A stretch of DNA of 64,000 bases from Stromatinia cepivora (lineage: Eukaryota > Ascomycota > Leotiomycetes > Helotiales > Sclerotiniaceae), in contig RCTD01000018.1 of the NCBI GenBank assembly GCA_014898415.1, positions 687,001 through 751,000 of the forward strand. The letters run 5' to 3'. Shown piece by piece: positions 1 to 10,539 of this stretch (the first letter of the stretch is position 1; every line of letters starts with the position of its first letter). Position numbers and translations under genes: made by a program. The notes beneath the pieces were generated by a model. It searched no databases. It was not told the origin of the DNA and worked only from the letters and a program-made list of their open reading frames with translations.

Positions 1-201
1 CATTTAAATCACACTAATGATGAGGTTGAGGTTGACGACCACCAGGAGGTTTGATATGCGAAACATTTCATTGATACATTAATTTCTCCAGCCTTATCAT
101 AACTGATCATAAAATCGTCACACCAAATTTTCAACCCCCATGACCTATCGTTCTTCCTCAAGATATCCTCCATCTGTCTTGCCTACCTCGCCAACCCCAA
201 C
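1..201. other. Intergenic edge, no gene seen
   Basis: This stretch lies 3' of the cyanase gene and runs to the window edge. I see no convincing reading frame or repeat in it. It probably holds the cyanase 3' UTR. Confidence 0.5.
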
Positions 202-799
202 CTAAAACCTAGAAAACGGCAACCACTTCCCCCTCAAAGTAATAACCGCCCAATTATTCCCCTGCTCATCAACCTCCTTCTCCACCTTCGTACTAAAAGA
301 AATGGCACTCATAATTCCATCTCCAAACTTCTCATTCAAAACCGCCTTATAAGCATATCCATAATTCTGAACAATCTCATATAATCGATAGATGAGAGGT
401 TCAACAGGTGGCATAGGACCCGCACGTCCACGATCTGGGAACCCCCCAAGTTCGGCTTCGAGTTTGGATTGGGGAACTTCGAGGATTTGGGAGAGTTTTT
501 CAATGTCGGCGGGAGAGGCTTGCGCTTGCCCGTAGAAGAGCGCCGCGACTGCTACTTCGGAGCGGCCGAGTTCGTTGGCGATGGATTCGAAGGTTAGGGA
601 TTTGGTGGCTTTGGCTTCGAAGAGGGTTTTAGAGGAGGATGGGAGTCGGTCAATAAGGGTGCTCTATATTAAATGCGTTAGTTATAAAGAACTCTTGGGG
701 ACTTTTCGATATTATGATCATTGTTCGTCCAGAAGCGGGGTAATTTCTAATGAAAGATATACTTACATCGAGCGTTGCGATTTTGGATTGATCAGACAT
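202..799 (-). CDS. CYN1: Cyanate hydratase (cyanase), two exons
   Basis: Cyanase catalyses the bicarbonate-dependent breakdown of cyanate to ammonia and CO2 in the cytosol; the family forms decamers. The exons are 799-767 ([11 protein letters not shown]) and 663-202, joined across a 103-bp intron whose minus-strand ends read GTAAGT...TATAG. The product is 164 aa, close to the usual 150-165 aa. The N-terminal part, about residues 12-85, is the helical lambda-repressor-like domain ([15 protein letters not shown]). The C-terminal part is the catalytic domain: [11 protein letters not shown] carries the conserved Arg and Glu, and [10 protein letters not shown] carries the catalytic Ser. All three active-site residues known for the family are therefore present. 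Codon use is unremarkable. The start is fixed by the short first exon; starting inside exon 2 would remove the first helix. Confidence 0.93.
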
Positions 800-1813
800 A
801 TTTGCGAATTGTGATGAACAATATGTTACTTTCCTTTGTTCGATTGAAAAATTGAGTCAAAAAATCAGTTTGAGGTCGGAATGATGTTTACAGTTCATAT
901 CTCAAGCTTTCTTTGCCATCCAGTGGTATTTGTCAATTGCGGGGGAGCTGTTGGAAGCTTGGCCGCGGATAAATCGCCATCAACATTTCCGGGACAACTC
1001 CGAATACCGTTCAACATCCAGAATTGGACTTGGGAATCGGTATTCTAGGCATTGGAGAATTGCATAGTCGGCTTTTGGGAGTGGCAAAGGTTTTTGCGGG
1101 GATAAGGTTTGTGCTATTACAACCAGGTGCCGGGCATCTAAACCTAAAAGGCAGGAAAACGTTGCCTATTCACACACGGAGCTGTGTGGGTGTTTGAAAT
1201 CACTTTTTCATTGCATTTGACTAATTACTTATTGGTTGTCATTCTAGTTTCGTCATGATCACAAAACATCCCGAGTTTACTCCCGACCTATGAGTTCTTG
1301 TGGGGTTCAGTGGAGGTTTTCGTTTTGTCATTGATCTCATTTCAAAAGTTACCAGATCTTTCTGTTTGCCGACCATCGATTTCACATCATTTCTTGGATT
1401 CACATGATAACCCATACATCATTGGACACAGCTATCACACATACAAGTGCAAAGCCATAACGACTATGTATGTGGCTGCGAATCAACAATATAAACATGG
1501 TCGCTAGGTCGAAAGTTCGATTTCGTGAAATATCTGTTTGTTTGGTGCTGAATGAAATGGGATGTGAGGTTTCCATTTACGCCCGTATTATGCAGCTACT
1601 CCGCTGAAAATGCCAAGCGCAAACGGAAAGAAAAACAAAAGCTGGCTACCTTGCTTTTTATTGCCTTCACCCGTTGGAAGCAGCGGTGAATGTATTATAC
1701 GATATCTCAAGAATAAAAGCGGTATAGGCGAAATGGCAAACAATTAGGAATGAGGTAACAGTCCCAATATCTGTTTAGATGGCGCAAGGCAAGGTTGGCG
1801 CGTTTAACAGATC
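800..1813. other. 1-kb intergenic region without a supported gene
   Basis: This region lies between the divergent cyanase and the SET-MYND pseudogene. Only short frames without recognisable motifs occur, the longest being 69 codons at 1298-1507. It likely contains the cyanase promoter next to position 800. No repeats were noticed. Confidence 0.5.
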
Positions 1814-3591
1814 ATGGTTAATCCAAAATACGCATTGCAGGATATGCCTGGAAAGGGAAAAGGACTTGTTGCGACTCAAGAAATTCCAAAGGGCACCCGA
1901 AGTCCTGGAGAAAGACCAATCATGACAAGGCCTAAACGAGCACATGAAGGATTCTTCCTTCGAAATAAAGTTAATGCTCTCAATGAAGCCCAACGGCAGG
2001 CCTTCCTGTCTCTGGCAAACGTGCACCCTTACAATGATGCCAATCAGCAATACTTGGGCATCTACAAAACAAATGGTCTTCCCATGGAAATCGATGAAGG
2101 CGGACTATTTATTGAAACGTCTCGAATCAACCACGCCTGCGATAATAACGCCTGTCACAGCTACAACGCAAAACTCGAACGGATGACTGTCCACGCTTTG
2201 AGAAACATCCAAAAAGGCAAAGGTCACAATAAACTATCTTGGATCTCGCCCGTGGGCTCGCGAAGTTCGACTCACAGTCCTCAAGGAAAAGTTCAAGTTT
2301 TTGTGTTCATGCGATCTTTGTTGTTTACCACCGGAACAGTCCAGACAAAGTGACAGAGAATTAATCAATATTTCTCGAGGCATGACTCTTGTTCCCCGCG
2401 TCTTTATGAGATTTCCATTGCAGGCCATTCGTTATCTGGATCAAATGGTTCAACTTCTTAGTGGAAAAGAATTTCATGTTAGCTCGTTGTGCAACGCTCC
2501 TACCGAAGCTTCCAAGCTTAATCTCGGTCATGGTGACTTGGCACGAGCTCGCGTGTTGGCCGAAAAGGTAATGTTATATGATAGTAATCTATGGCAGCGA
2601 CAGTCCGGAAGTACTTGATAACAGACGTCGAGCAAATCATCCCTCTATGAGCGATTTTTACGGATTATCTTCTCAAGAATGGGCGACCGCAGTCGATGAC
2701 GTTCCGTCGGGACTGAAATCCGATGAATTTGAAGGTTGGGTTTGGAGAAGAGAGGGGCTACAGGATTCACGATTGTTTTCACATCGCCCAAACAGCTTTT
2801 TGAGCCATTCCATTTTCCCCGCGTTTAAAGATCTTCCACACAAGAAAATGGAGGATCCAGATTTCTATGAGAACGTTGGTACGTCTACTTGCGGGCCACG
2901 ACGCCACTGGTGCTTCTTGGGCGGGATTGTGGAGTTTGAGACGGGGCCTCCCCTCAAAATTCTTATCGAGGATATTGATGGTACGAAGGTCGAACTCACA
3001 TTGGATACCAATGCACGAGACAAAGGCCCTACGCCTGCACAACTTCTAAAAGGGCATACGGTCGCAGTTCTTTATGCACAACGGTGCGGCGATGATTCTA
3101 AGCCAGAGATCAGCCTTGAAAATACTGCATTACTTCAGGTATGGTGGCCAAGCGGTCTTTGTAAATACCCATGGCTTGGTAATTTGTTGTTAATTTGACA
3201 ATAGATCTTCCCAATCTCGTTGCACAACTTAATTGCGTTAGGGGATGTGACCCAAGAGTTCTCTACTAAAAGAGAGATTGATAATGCCAGAATATGCCAC
3301 GCGTGTGGAAAGAAATCAGCATCAATTGCAAAATGCGGTCGGTGCTCGTTCTTCTGGTATTGCAATCAGGTTAGTCTACACAAGGGCTATTTGAGGTCAT
3401 GTATTCTAGATCTGTATACTAATTACTATGTGCACAACAAACAGAATTGTCAGGCAGCTAGTTGGAATAAGAAGGGGCATAAAGATGATTGCAAAATCCT
3501 TAGCAATCCCAATCTGCGTGGGATGTTTGCCATGAAGTGGGATGGTTTCAATGGTGTTGTTCAATTTCCTTTGTCGGCTGTAGGAAATTAG
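1814..3591 (+). pseudogene. Decayed SET-MYND domain protein (paralogue of the next gene)
   Basis: This is a broken copy of the SMYD-like gene directly downstream. The reading frame moves through all three phases. Frame 2 runs from ATG 1814 to about 2225 (GLVATQEIPKGTR, RINHACDNNA). Frame 3 covers about 2226-2570 (LCSCDLCCLPPEQSRQSD, LGHGDLARARVLAEK). Frame 1 starts near 2578 (VIYGSDSPEV) and continues to the end. The shifts at about 2222 and 2570 have no plausible splice sites. The segment after GTR also lacks about 20 residues found in the intact copy. The 3' end is still well formed: introns 3139-3204 and 3370-3444 sit at the same positions as in the paralogue and split the MYND zinc finger (CHACGKKSA...CGRCSFFWYCNQ...C...H...C), with a stop at 3589-3591. 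Sequencing errors are an alternative, but two shifts plus an internal deletion favour pseudogenisation. Confidence 0.75.
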
Positions 3592-4028
3592 GCAGAGAAT
3601 GTTTATGGGATAGTTACCATGAGTAGATCTTCACGGTAAAGCCAGGTGTCAGCCATTCAATTCAGCTTTCTTCTCTTTCATGTGAGTGTTTGAAGAAAAA
3701 CGATGCTAGCATTTCATTCCATGCTTCAGCAATTCTGATGACCACATGCAAGACAGATCAAACTTTCCCTTTTGTTCAACAAGGATGGCTGTTGAAGGTG
3801 AGTTTGCAGTTTTATGTTAAGTCACATGCATCATGTAGGTGCTCCATTCAGTTTTTCTTGGGCAAACATATTCACTACAAACAGTTATATTCACTCCGTT
3901 GTGGCTTGGGTATATTATACTATCGCGGGTGGGCGATTTCTGTCCATCTACTCCCACAACATCTCGGAACTCGATCAATAGTCATAAACCACACAGAGCC
4001 ATAGGCAGACGATATCAAGAGCAGTACG
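3592..4028. other. Spacer between the tandem SET-MYND copies
   Basis: This 437-bp spacer should hold the terminator of the decayed copy and the promoter of the intact one. Short frames present here have no recognisable motif. Confidence 0.5.
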
Positions 4029-5914
4029 ATGGTCGATTCAATTTATGTGAAGCGGCATATACCTGGAAAAGGTTTAGGCCTTGTTGCGACCCAGGATATC
4101 CCTAAGGGCACTCGAATTCTTTCCGAGGTGGCATTTCTTATAGCACCCAATACTGCAACCAGAGATGAACTTCGAATTTCCCTCGTGAGACAATGGGAAG
4201 CTTTCAGTGAAGATCAGCGACAAGAATTCCTCTCGTTTCATAATACAAAGTCATACGGAAATCTTCATGAACGGCTCTGCGGAATATATTCCATAAATGC
4301 TCTGCCTTTGCAGGAAATCAATAATTCAGACGAAAAAGCCAATCTTTCAAGCGGACCCCAGCTTCAGACCTCTCGAGGCGGAATCTTCCTCGATGCAAGC
4401 CGTATCAACCATGCTTGTGATGAAAATGCGGTCACGAATTGGAACGAGGCCATACAACAACTCACCGTCACAGCTTCGAAAGACATCCACAAAGATGAGG
4501 AGATCACGATATACTATTTAGCGATCAGGAATCATCGCAAATTTCGTCGTGCGAACCTCCAGGAAAAGTTCCAATTCCTATGTTCATGTCGTCTCTGCTC
4601 CTTACCACCAAAGGAGCGTAAGGACAGTGATAGGCAATTAAATGAAATCATTCGGTTGAGGAGTCTCATTTGTGGTCGCAGTGGTGAGAGTGCGTGGTCG
4701 TGGTCAAGGGCTCAACGAAAACTCCATGAGTTAGATGAATTAGTCTGCCTTTACAAGGAGCAGAACATTGATATTGCCACACTGTCATATGTCCTCATTC
4801 GGGCTGCTGACCTTGCTATCTGCCATAGTGACTTGGCTAGAGGAAAGATTTTTGCGGAGAGGGCGATATCTGGATTCACAACGGTCTATGGCAGTGATTG
4901 TGCGGAACTAGAGAAATGGGGTCCTCTAGTAAACAACCCTTCTAAATACAAACTTTACGGGCGTTCAAGAGAATGGAGCAGAGCAATAGATGCAGTACCC
5001 GCTGGTCTTAATGCTAGAGAGTTCGAAGACTGGCTCTGGAGAAGAAGAGACAGGTTACATTCTGGGGAACAAATAACCGACTTTCGAAGCCGCACCATTT
5101 TCCCCTCAATTCGTGATCTGCCATTCCCATACCATGGCGCCTACTACGACAGAAACGAAAAAGGTTATTACCGAGCACGAGTTCATTGGTGTTTCTTCGG
5201 CGAAATCACCCATACTTCCAAGTTCGGCATTTCGGCATTGGCTGTTAAAGATATTGATGGTAAGGAAATCAAGCTTGTATTCGATACTGAGGAGAAGGGA
5301 GAAGAATTGCCACCTGGATTGGTTCGAGAAAATCACACGGTTTCAATTATTAACGCTCAACCTTACAAATTTCCTGTTGAAGATGACAATTGTGGTGGCA
5401 AGGTTGGTATCCGTCATGATGATGAACTATTGTTGAAGGTACTGTGCTCCGTCTTTTTTGTCTGTTGTTGTACAACTGTTTTGGCTTTCACTCGCTGACC
5501 AAATTTTACCACATGTAGATCTTCCCACTTTCACTACAAGAATTATTTGCGTTGAATGACCTGGTCCAACAGTTTTCAAAGAAGATTAATGGCGTAAGGA
5601 AATGTCACGGATGCGGCAAGGAATCAGCCGCCATGGAACAGTGCAAGAGATGTTTAATGTTTTGGTATTGCGATAGGGTACGATGAAAACCAAACTCTCA
5701 TATCTTCCTTTCTTCCCTTTATCATACTGTCGGTTGCGATGCTAATCACATGCGTGTAATAAAGGCTTGTCAGACAGTTGGATGGAATCAAAAGGGACAT
5801 AAGGACGATTGCAAGATTTTCAAAAATCACCCTGATCTAAGAAGAATGTTTCTTCTTGATTGGAAGAAATATGATCCTCATGTTCAATTCCCTCTTCCAG
5901 CTGCAACTAAGTAG
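4029..5914 (+). CDS. SET-MYND (SMYD-like) protein, three exons
   Basis: This is a probable protein-lysine methyltransferase or SET-fold regulator. The exons are 4029-5438, 5519-5677 and 5765-5914, giving 572 aa; both introns are about 80 bp with GT-AG ends. The SET domain lies at about residues 3-195. It shows the entry motif KGLGLVATQDIPKGTRI, the SAM-pocket signature RINHACDENAVTNWN (the R-x-N-H-x-C...N form of the family) and the post-SET Cys cluster CSCRLC. A TPR-like helical middle follows. The MYND zinc finger is at the very C-terminus (CHGCGKESA, CKRC, WYC, C, H, C). This order differs from animal SMYD proteins, where MYND is inserted in the SET domain. MYND fingers bind proline-rich partners. 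The gene follows a decayed tandem copy in the same orientation with the same intron positions. The substrate is unknown. Confidence 0.88.
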
Positions 5915-6313
5915 TCAACGAATAACGAAGGGAATTGTCACTAATAGAGTCAACGTGGTAGAGCGAGAAGCAATGATGTGTCATGATGTGTGGTCCTGCA
6001 TGAGGATCCGTTTGGTCAGACCAGGCAATTATCTATGGTTTAAGTGCTTTAAATGTTGAAAAGCAACGTATACAATGGAGGTAAAATGTTCGAAGTAACA
6101 TTTAACTCTGAGAATAGTTAGGTGCCCTTTCAATTAAAAATATGGCTTTTGAAGTAAATCCGCCATTCCTAGGAGCATTTAAGTTTCTTCGGTCCTTGGC
6201 ATCATGTTCAATATCCAATATCCATCACAACCAAATATCCATCCCAACCAACCCTCCACCCCCAATTAAACATACCCAATCTCAACTTCAATATCCCCTT
6301 TCCAACACCTCCA
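5915..6313. other. Convergent intergenic spacer
   Basis: This spacer lies between the plus-strand SET-MYND gene and the minus-strand gene ending at 6314. I see no supported coding sequence. It probably holds both 3' UTRs. Confidence 0.5.
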
Positions 6314-6799
6314 TCATCGCTCGAGCTTCACCACTTCTGGACGATCCCACTTCGTCGTACCCATCGAGCTAACCGGAGACGGAGAACGAGAAGAAAGATG
6401 CACATTTCCCCGAGCTGTTGGCGGTGACAAAGTAATCGGATTCGGATTACTAATTGACTGACCAACCCGACGTCGTCCCGTATTAGTCCCAAGTGAAGAT
6501 TTTCTATTCGGAAGCGGCTTGTGCAAAGGTGATTCATGTATACGTATTCCATCTTGTTCATTTCGGGATTGGGGTAGATCTCCGCGATGTTCGTGGATAC
6601 TATGTCTTTGTTGTTGGAGGTAGCTAGCGTAGCCGTTCATATCGCGATTTCCGCCGTGGTTGGAAGATCTGAGGTTGATGGGCCGCGCAGCGTGGATGCT
6701 GCTTTCGTCGCTTGTGCGGGGCGCATAGGCGCCTCTTGTTGATTGGTATCGAGGTGGTTCGGGAAGGGGCGTGGATGATTTGGATGGTCCACAGCCCAT
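6314..6799 (-). CDS. Small basic Ser/Arg-rich protein with N-terminal MGCGPSKSS
   Basis: This is a single-exon frame of 161 aa. I chose the start at 6799, inside a longer open frame that begins at 6997, because the protein then begins MGCGPSKSS. A Gly at position 2, Cys at position 3 and Ser at position 6 match the N-myristoylation consensus with an adjacent palmitoylatable Cys, as in membrane-anchored signalling proteins. The remainder is low-complexity and rich in Ser, Pro, Arg and Asn (NRKSSLGTNTGRRRVGQS, LSSRSPSPVSS) with no recognisable fold. I do not recognise the family. The acyl anchor suggests a cytosolic-face plasma or vacuolar membrane location; that is an inference. Confidence 0.6.
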   Translation of the reverse strand: MGCGPSKSSTPLPEPPRYQSTRGAYAPRTSDESSIHAARPINLRSSNHGGNRDMNGYASYLQQQRHSIHEHRGDLPQSRNEQDGIRIHESPLHKPLPNRKSSLGTNTGRRRVGQSISNPNPITLSPPTARGNVHLSSRSPSPVSSMGTTKWDRPEVVKLER

Positions 6800-7765
6800 T
6801 TTTGAGGATATACGAGGATGGTTGTTTGTTGTTCGTGGGAAGGTAATGAAGAAGCAAGATTTGAAACCTTTTAATAGCAGGATTTTGGAGGGGTTGGATG
6901 GGTGGATCGTCAAGCTGATGGTGTTGGGATCACAGGTGAGATGCTCAATATTCACTTCTAATAAAATGACGATTTGTCCAATGAACCAAGCCACCAATCA
7001 CCCTCCGACCATTATCCAGGTCTCTAGTGGCCCTATGGACAGGTAATTCCCATTCTGGATAGCATGGTAATTCCGACGCTGACGCTTGAAGATCCATCTT
7101 CAACTCATATGACTGACCCACCTCTCACTTATTTCTGTCCTCACTTTCTCTATCTCAAGCACCACTTCCACCAATCCAACCAAAAAGTCACACAGCCCAC
7201 GCTCTACTCCATGCGACAATCATGGGTTTTGAGAGACTATCTTTATCTTCGGCAATCTTCGTAAATCTAGCAGAAGATTTCGAATTCACATCCTTCTTCC
7301 AGCACAGCCACTCACGGTAATACACTCAAATCACGAGACATGAATCATATTCATAGCGAGTTCTAAGCGTCACAAAAATCATACTAATGGAACTTCAACA
7401 AATGATTCGTGGTTCTAATGGTTAATTTTATATTTGAACACCAACGCCTCCCGCACTCGATCCTCAACGCATGCAAGTATTACTGCACTGCACTGCTGAG
7501 TGCAACTAAGACCTCGCTCCCCCGACTCATCGCCCCGTCGATGAATCTGACAATTTGTCACACATTTATTTCCTCTCCGTTGGGTTCCTACCGATATTCC
7601 TTACACAGCTATGCCCTCTACCTCGACATAACAAACGTATTACTTCTCGCCGCTAGAGGCTGCGAAATCATCACAACCTGCCCAATGAACCCTTCTTTCG
7701 GCGCGCCTTTTCTTCGCCCTTGAGATAGTCAGCTATATTCCACTATCGTCTACAGGTAGGACAAC
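6800..7765. other. Intergenic region, no supported gene
   Basis: This region is the 5' flank of the MGCGPSK gene and the 3' flank of the next minus-strand gene. Several short frames (up to about 104 codons at 7409-7723) lack motifs and look like chance. A further C-terminal exon of the gene starting at 8213 could extend to about 7680 but does not splice cleanly in frame. Confidence 0.4.
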
Positions 7766-8213
7766 TCACATTTCAAGCTCATCAAGAGGTACATGAGAAC
7801 CCAAACGTTCATTCTGCTCAGCTTCATGCTCGGTATTCCTCATGATTGTACTATGAACAGTTAGCTGACTCTTCATTTTATACCTAAGCAGAAACAAGCA
7901 CTTACACATCAGCCTCATTCAAAGATTCTTGAGAATCTATATTTCCATCCTTAACTCCATCCTTGTTCTTCGATGGCACATCAGTAAGTACGAGGAAATG
8001 AGTATTATCGTCTTCCGCTGCCGTATCTTGTTGATGTGAAGTAGCGAGATCAAGCATCGATTTGGATTTTACGAGTCCATCTGATGAAAGCTGCAAGGTA
8101 TCTCTATTCCAGGTTCGATCACGAAGATGTATAGAGGTTTTAAGTTGGTTTAACGAGGTGGATTTGCTGCGGGCCCTGTTGGACTGGTTTATTGTCGGGG
8201 TTGAAGTAGACAT
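7766..8213 (-). CDS. Hypothetical Ser/Thr-rich protein, two exons
   Basis: I do not recognise this family. Exon 8213-7906 joins exon 7850-7766 across a 55-bp intron (GTAAGTGC...CATAG, with an internal CTAAC branch site), giving 130 aa. Splicing at GATGT|GTAAGT keeps the frame (NEADV|TIMRNTEHEAEQ). The N-terminal half is polar and basic (NQSNRARSKSTSLNQ). The C-terminal half is acidic, ending SHVPLDELEM. The terminal ATG-TGA overlaps a second consensus donor (GTGAGT at 7769-7764), so a further exon is possible. No signal peptide or membrane segment is seen. The product is probably a fungus-specific soluble protein. Confidence 0.5.
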
Positions 8214-8586
8214 TTTGGTGGTACTGAGTTGATTTTGTGGTTTTTGGTGAGTTATTGATTTTTTTGGTTCGGTTGTATGTTGGTGGAGAGAATCGTTACA
8301 CGAAAGGTAGAAGTGAGGCCTTAAATAGACGTTTGGTATGGAGGTAGATTATTCATTTATCGAAATATTGGTTATTCACATAACATCAGTTATTCATATT
8401 TTTCAAGACATATTCAGTCATGCATTTTCAATAAAAGGGTTGTGATTAATAACTGTCAACTAGGCTGAATAAGCCCTACCCCATTTCCCAGCAGATCTAT
8501 ACCCGGCGATACGGCGAGTACATGTATGCAGCAGTGTTAAATATGTGCTTTACCAATATTCATTACCGCCTTCATCACTGTATTTC
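8214..8586. other. Short AT-rich intergenic spacer
   Basis: This spacer contains the promoter of the minus-strand gene starting at 8213 and the 3' end of the gene ending at 8587. Nothing else is recognisable. Confidence 0.5.
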
Positions 8587-9663
8587 TTAATCATAACGCG
8601 AGCCGGTTTTCACTGCTTTACCATGATTTAGAAATCCCTTCGGTACAACTCTCAAAGAAGTAATCACTTCTCCCTCTCCCTCACTAACCATCTGATCAGT
8701 AGCCCAATGAAAACCTTGACCACATCTATATCCACCTTCAATCCTAATCCATCGGCATCCTCTAGGACAAGTATTACCAATCTTTCGAAGTTGCGACTTT
8801 GCCCATTCGTCTTGAACAAAATACTCTCGAGAGTTATCATTTATATGATCCATGTCTAATTGAGACATGGCCATTTTTTGATCGTGTGGATCTTCATACT
8901 GATGAAATTGAGCAGCATTCTACTACTGTCAACACCTGTGATGAGCTGGCTGACTGATCATAAGGAGCTGGGCTTACCTGTTGTGGTGATGTCATGGTAG
9001 ATGATCCACGATAGTTAGGCTGTCCATGCGTCGATTGCAGTGCTGAAATAGAAGGCATAGGCGATCTGGGCTGTACAAGTGAGCGCAAACCACTGTTTCG
9101 AGCAGATCTTCCTCTAGCCTTTTCTATTGCTTTGTCCATTTTGGCTTTGCGCCATTCTGGGTTCTGGCGTTGGTCAACATACTCCGCGGGCTGACCACGA
9201 GGGTTTTGAAGTTCCGCTTTGGCTTCCGCTTCACGAGGGTCCAATCTGCCTTGTCTGCTGGAAGCCATGCTGCTAATTGGTTGATTAATTGGGAAAGATT
9301 GTCTAGGCGGTGGCTGAAATTGCGGTTGCAATTGAATTGGACGGACTTGCAAAGCAGTTCGACTTCCTGGAGATTGCAACTTAACCGGTGTTGTTAGAGT
9401 TGGTTGAAATTGCGGAGGGTTTCGTGGTCCATTCTGTGCTTGAAATTGGGATTGTGATTGATTTGGTTGAGCATTTCTGCTGGATCCTCGCTGTGATTGC
9501 AACTGAGAAGATTGATTGTCAGAGCGGGCAGAACCAATCACACTGCGACTGGGTGAAGGCTATCCAGTAGTAAGCGCTACACTCAGCATGCTAGGAGCTT
9601 AACCTCCTTTTGGAAGTTTATTCTTACCAGCCATATTGCCGAAATGGTATCAAACCAGCCCAT
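8587..9663 (-). CDS. Gln/Pro-rich hypothetical protein with a C-terminal Cys cluster
   Basis: There are three exons: 9663-9628, 9559-8978 and 8919-8587, giving 316 aa. Introns are 68 and 58 bp, with GTAAGA...GATAG and GTAAGC...TAGTAG ends, both in phase 0. The protein begins MGWFDTISAIWL. About 100 residues dominated by Gln, Ser, Pro and Asn follow, then a charged helical stretch (QRQNPEWRKAKMDKAIEK), then another disordered linker. The last 90 residues look folded and carry a small Cys/His group (CPRGCRWIRIEGGYRCGQGFHW) that could bind a metal. I do not recognise the family. The second-exon start at 9541 would give a shorter protein, but the upstream short exon splices perfectly in frame. 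Confidence 0.6.
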
Positions 9664-10539
9664 GATACAATGATTTGAAGGGTGTTTATCGAATGTATTG
9701 TGTGGTAATTAGTCGATAGCTGAGGTAAACTGTTGTAAGTGTAGAGATGTAATATTTCGAGTTGTAATGGATTGCATTGAGTTGGTGGATGGGAGAAACT
9801 ATAAAGACACAGGTTGCTATTTGGCTATTTCGAAATCATTGATAGATCGCCAGTGAGGTCGAAACTAGTGAATTCGAGTTGATGGGAGCCAGGCTGATAC
9901 GACTGAAGGTGGTGATGGTCACAATAAGACATACTACTGTCTACGCCCACAGCCCAATCCGTCTTTGCAGAAAAAAGCTACGACATACTAACACCCAATC
10001 CTTCAGGTCTCTGCCTTCACCTTGTTCCGCTTGGACAGTAGCGACTCCCACAAGATATACTAAGTTGAAGTTCAATATCCAGTACCATTCTTCTATACAT
10101 AGCCACGATTAGAATGAGAATAAAACTAGAGGTATATACAAAACTATCCAATCAAATCCATAGCTAAAATCAATCAATTAACTATGATATAACTCCGAAG
10201 CCCAAATCTACCCTCGTCATTTTACTTCGACATGCATAACAAATAAGATATCCAAGCCAACATGATAAGTGGTCCGATCCGTGATGTACTGGAAAGCACA
10301 TACCAAAACCCGTTCTTTTTCAATCCTATCCACCGACGTAGTTGGGCCGACTTTTAAGGTTGGCTGCACATACGCCCGCTCTCCATTAATACCAAAGTAT
10401 GATTATCCACGAAAGTATCAAGACGCCGCATGAGACCTTCCAAATATAGACACTTGCCACAGAGCATATCTCCTTATCCAGAAACCATGTATAATAAACT
10501 TTTGGATATGTCTCTTCACAATCATAAGTCCATTCATCA
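9664..10539. other. Intergenic region, no supported gene
   Basis: This is the promoter side of the Gln-rich gene and the 3' flank of the Nudix gene. Only short frames without motifs are present. Confidence 0.5.
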
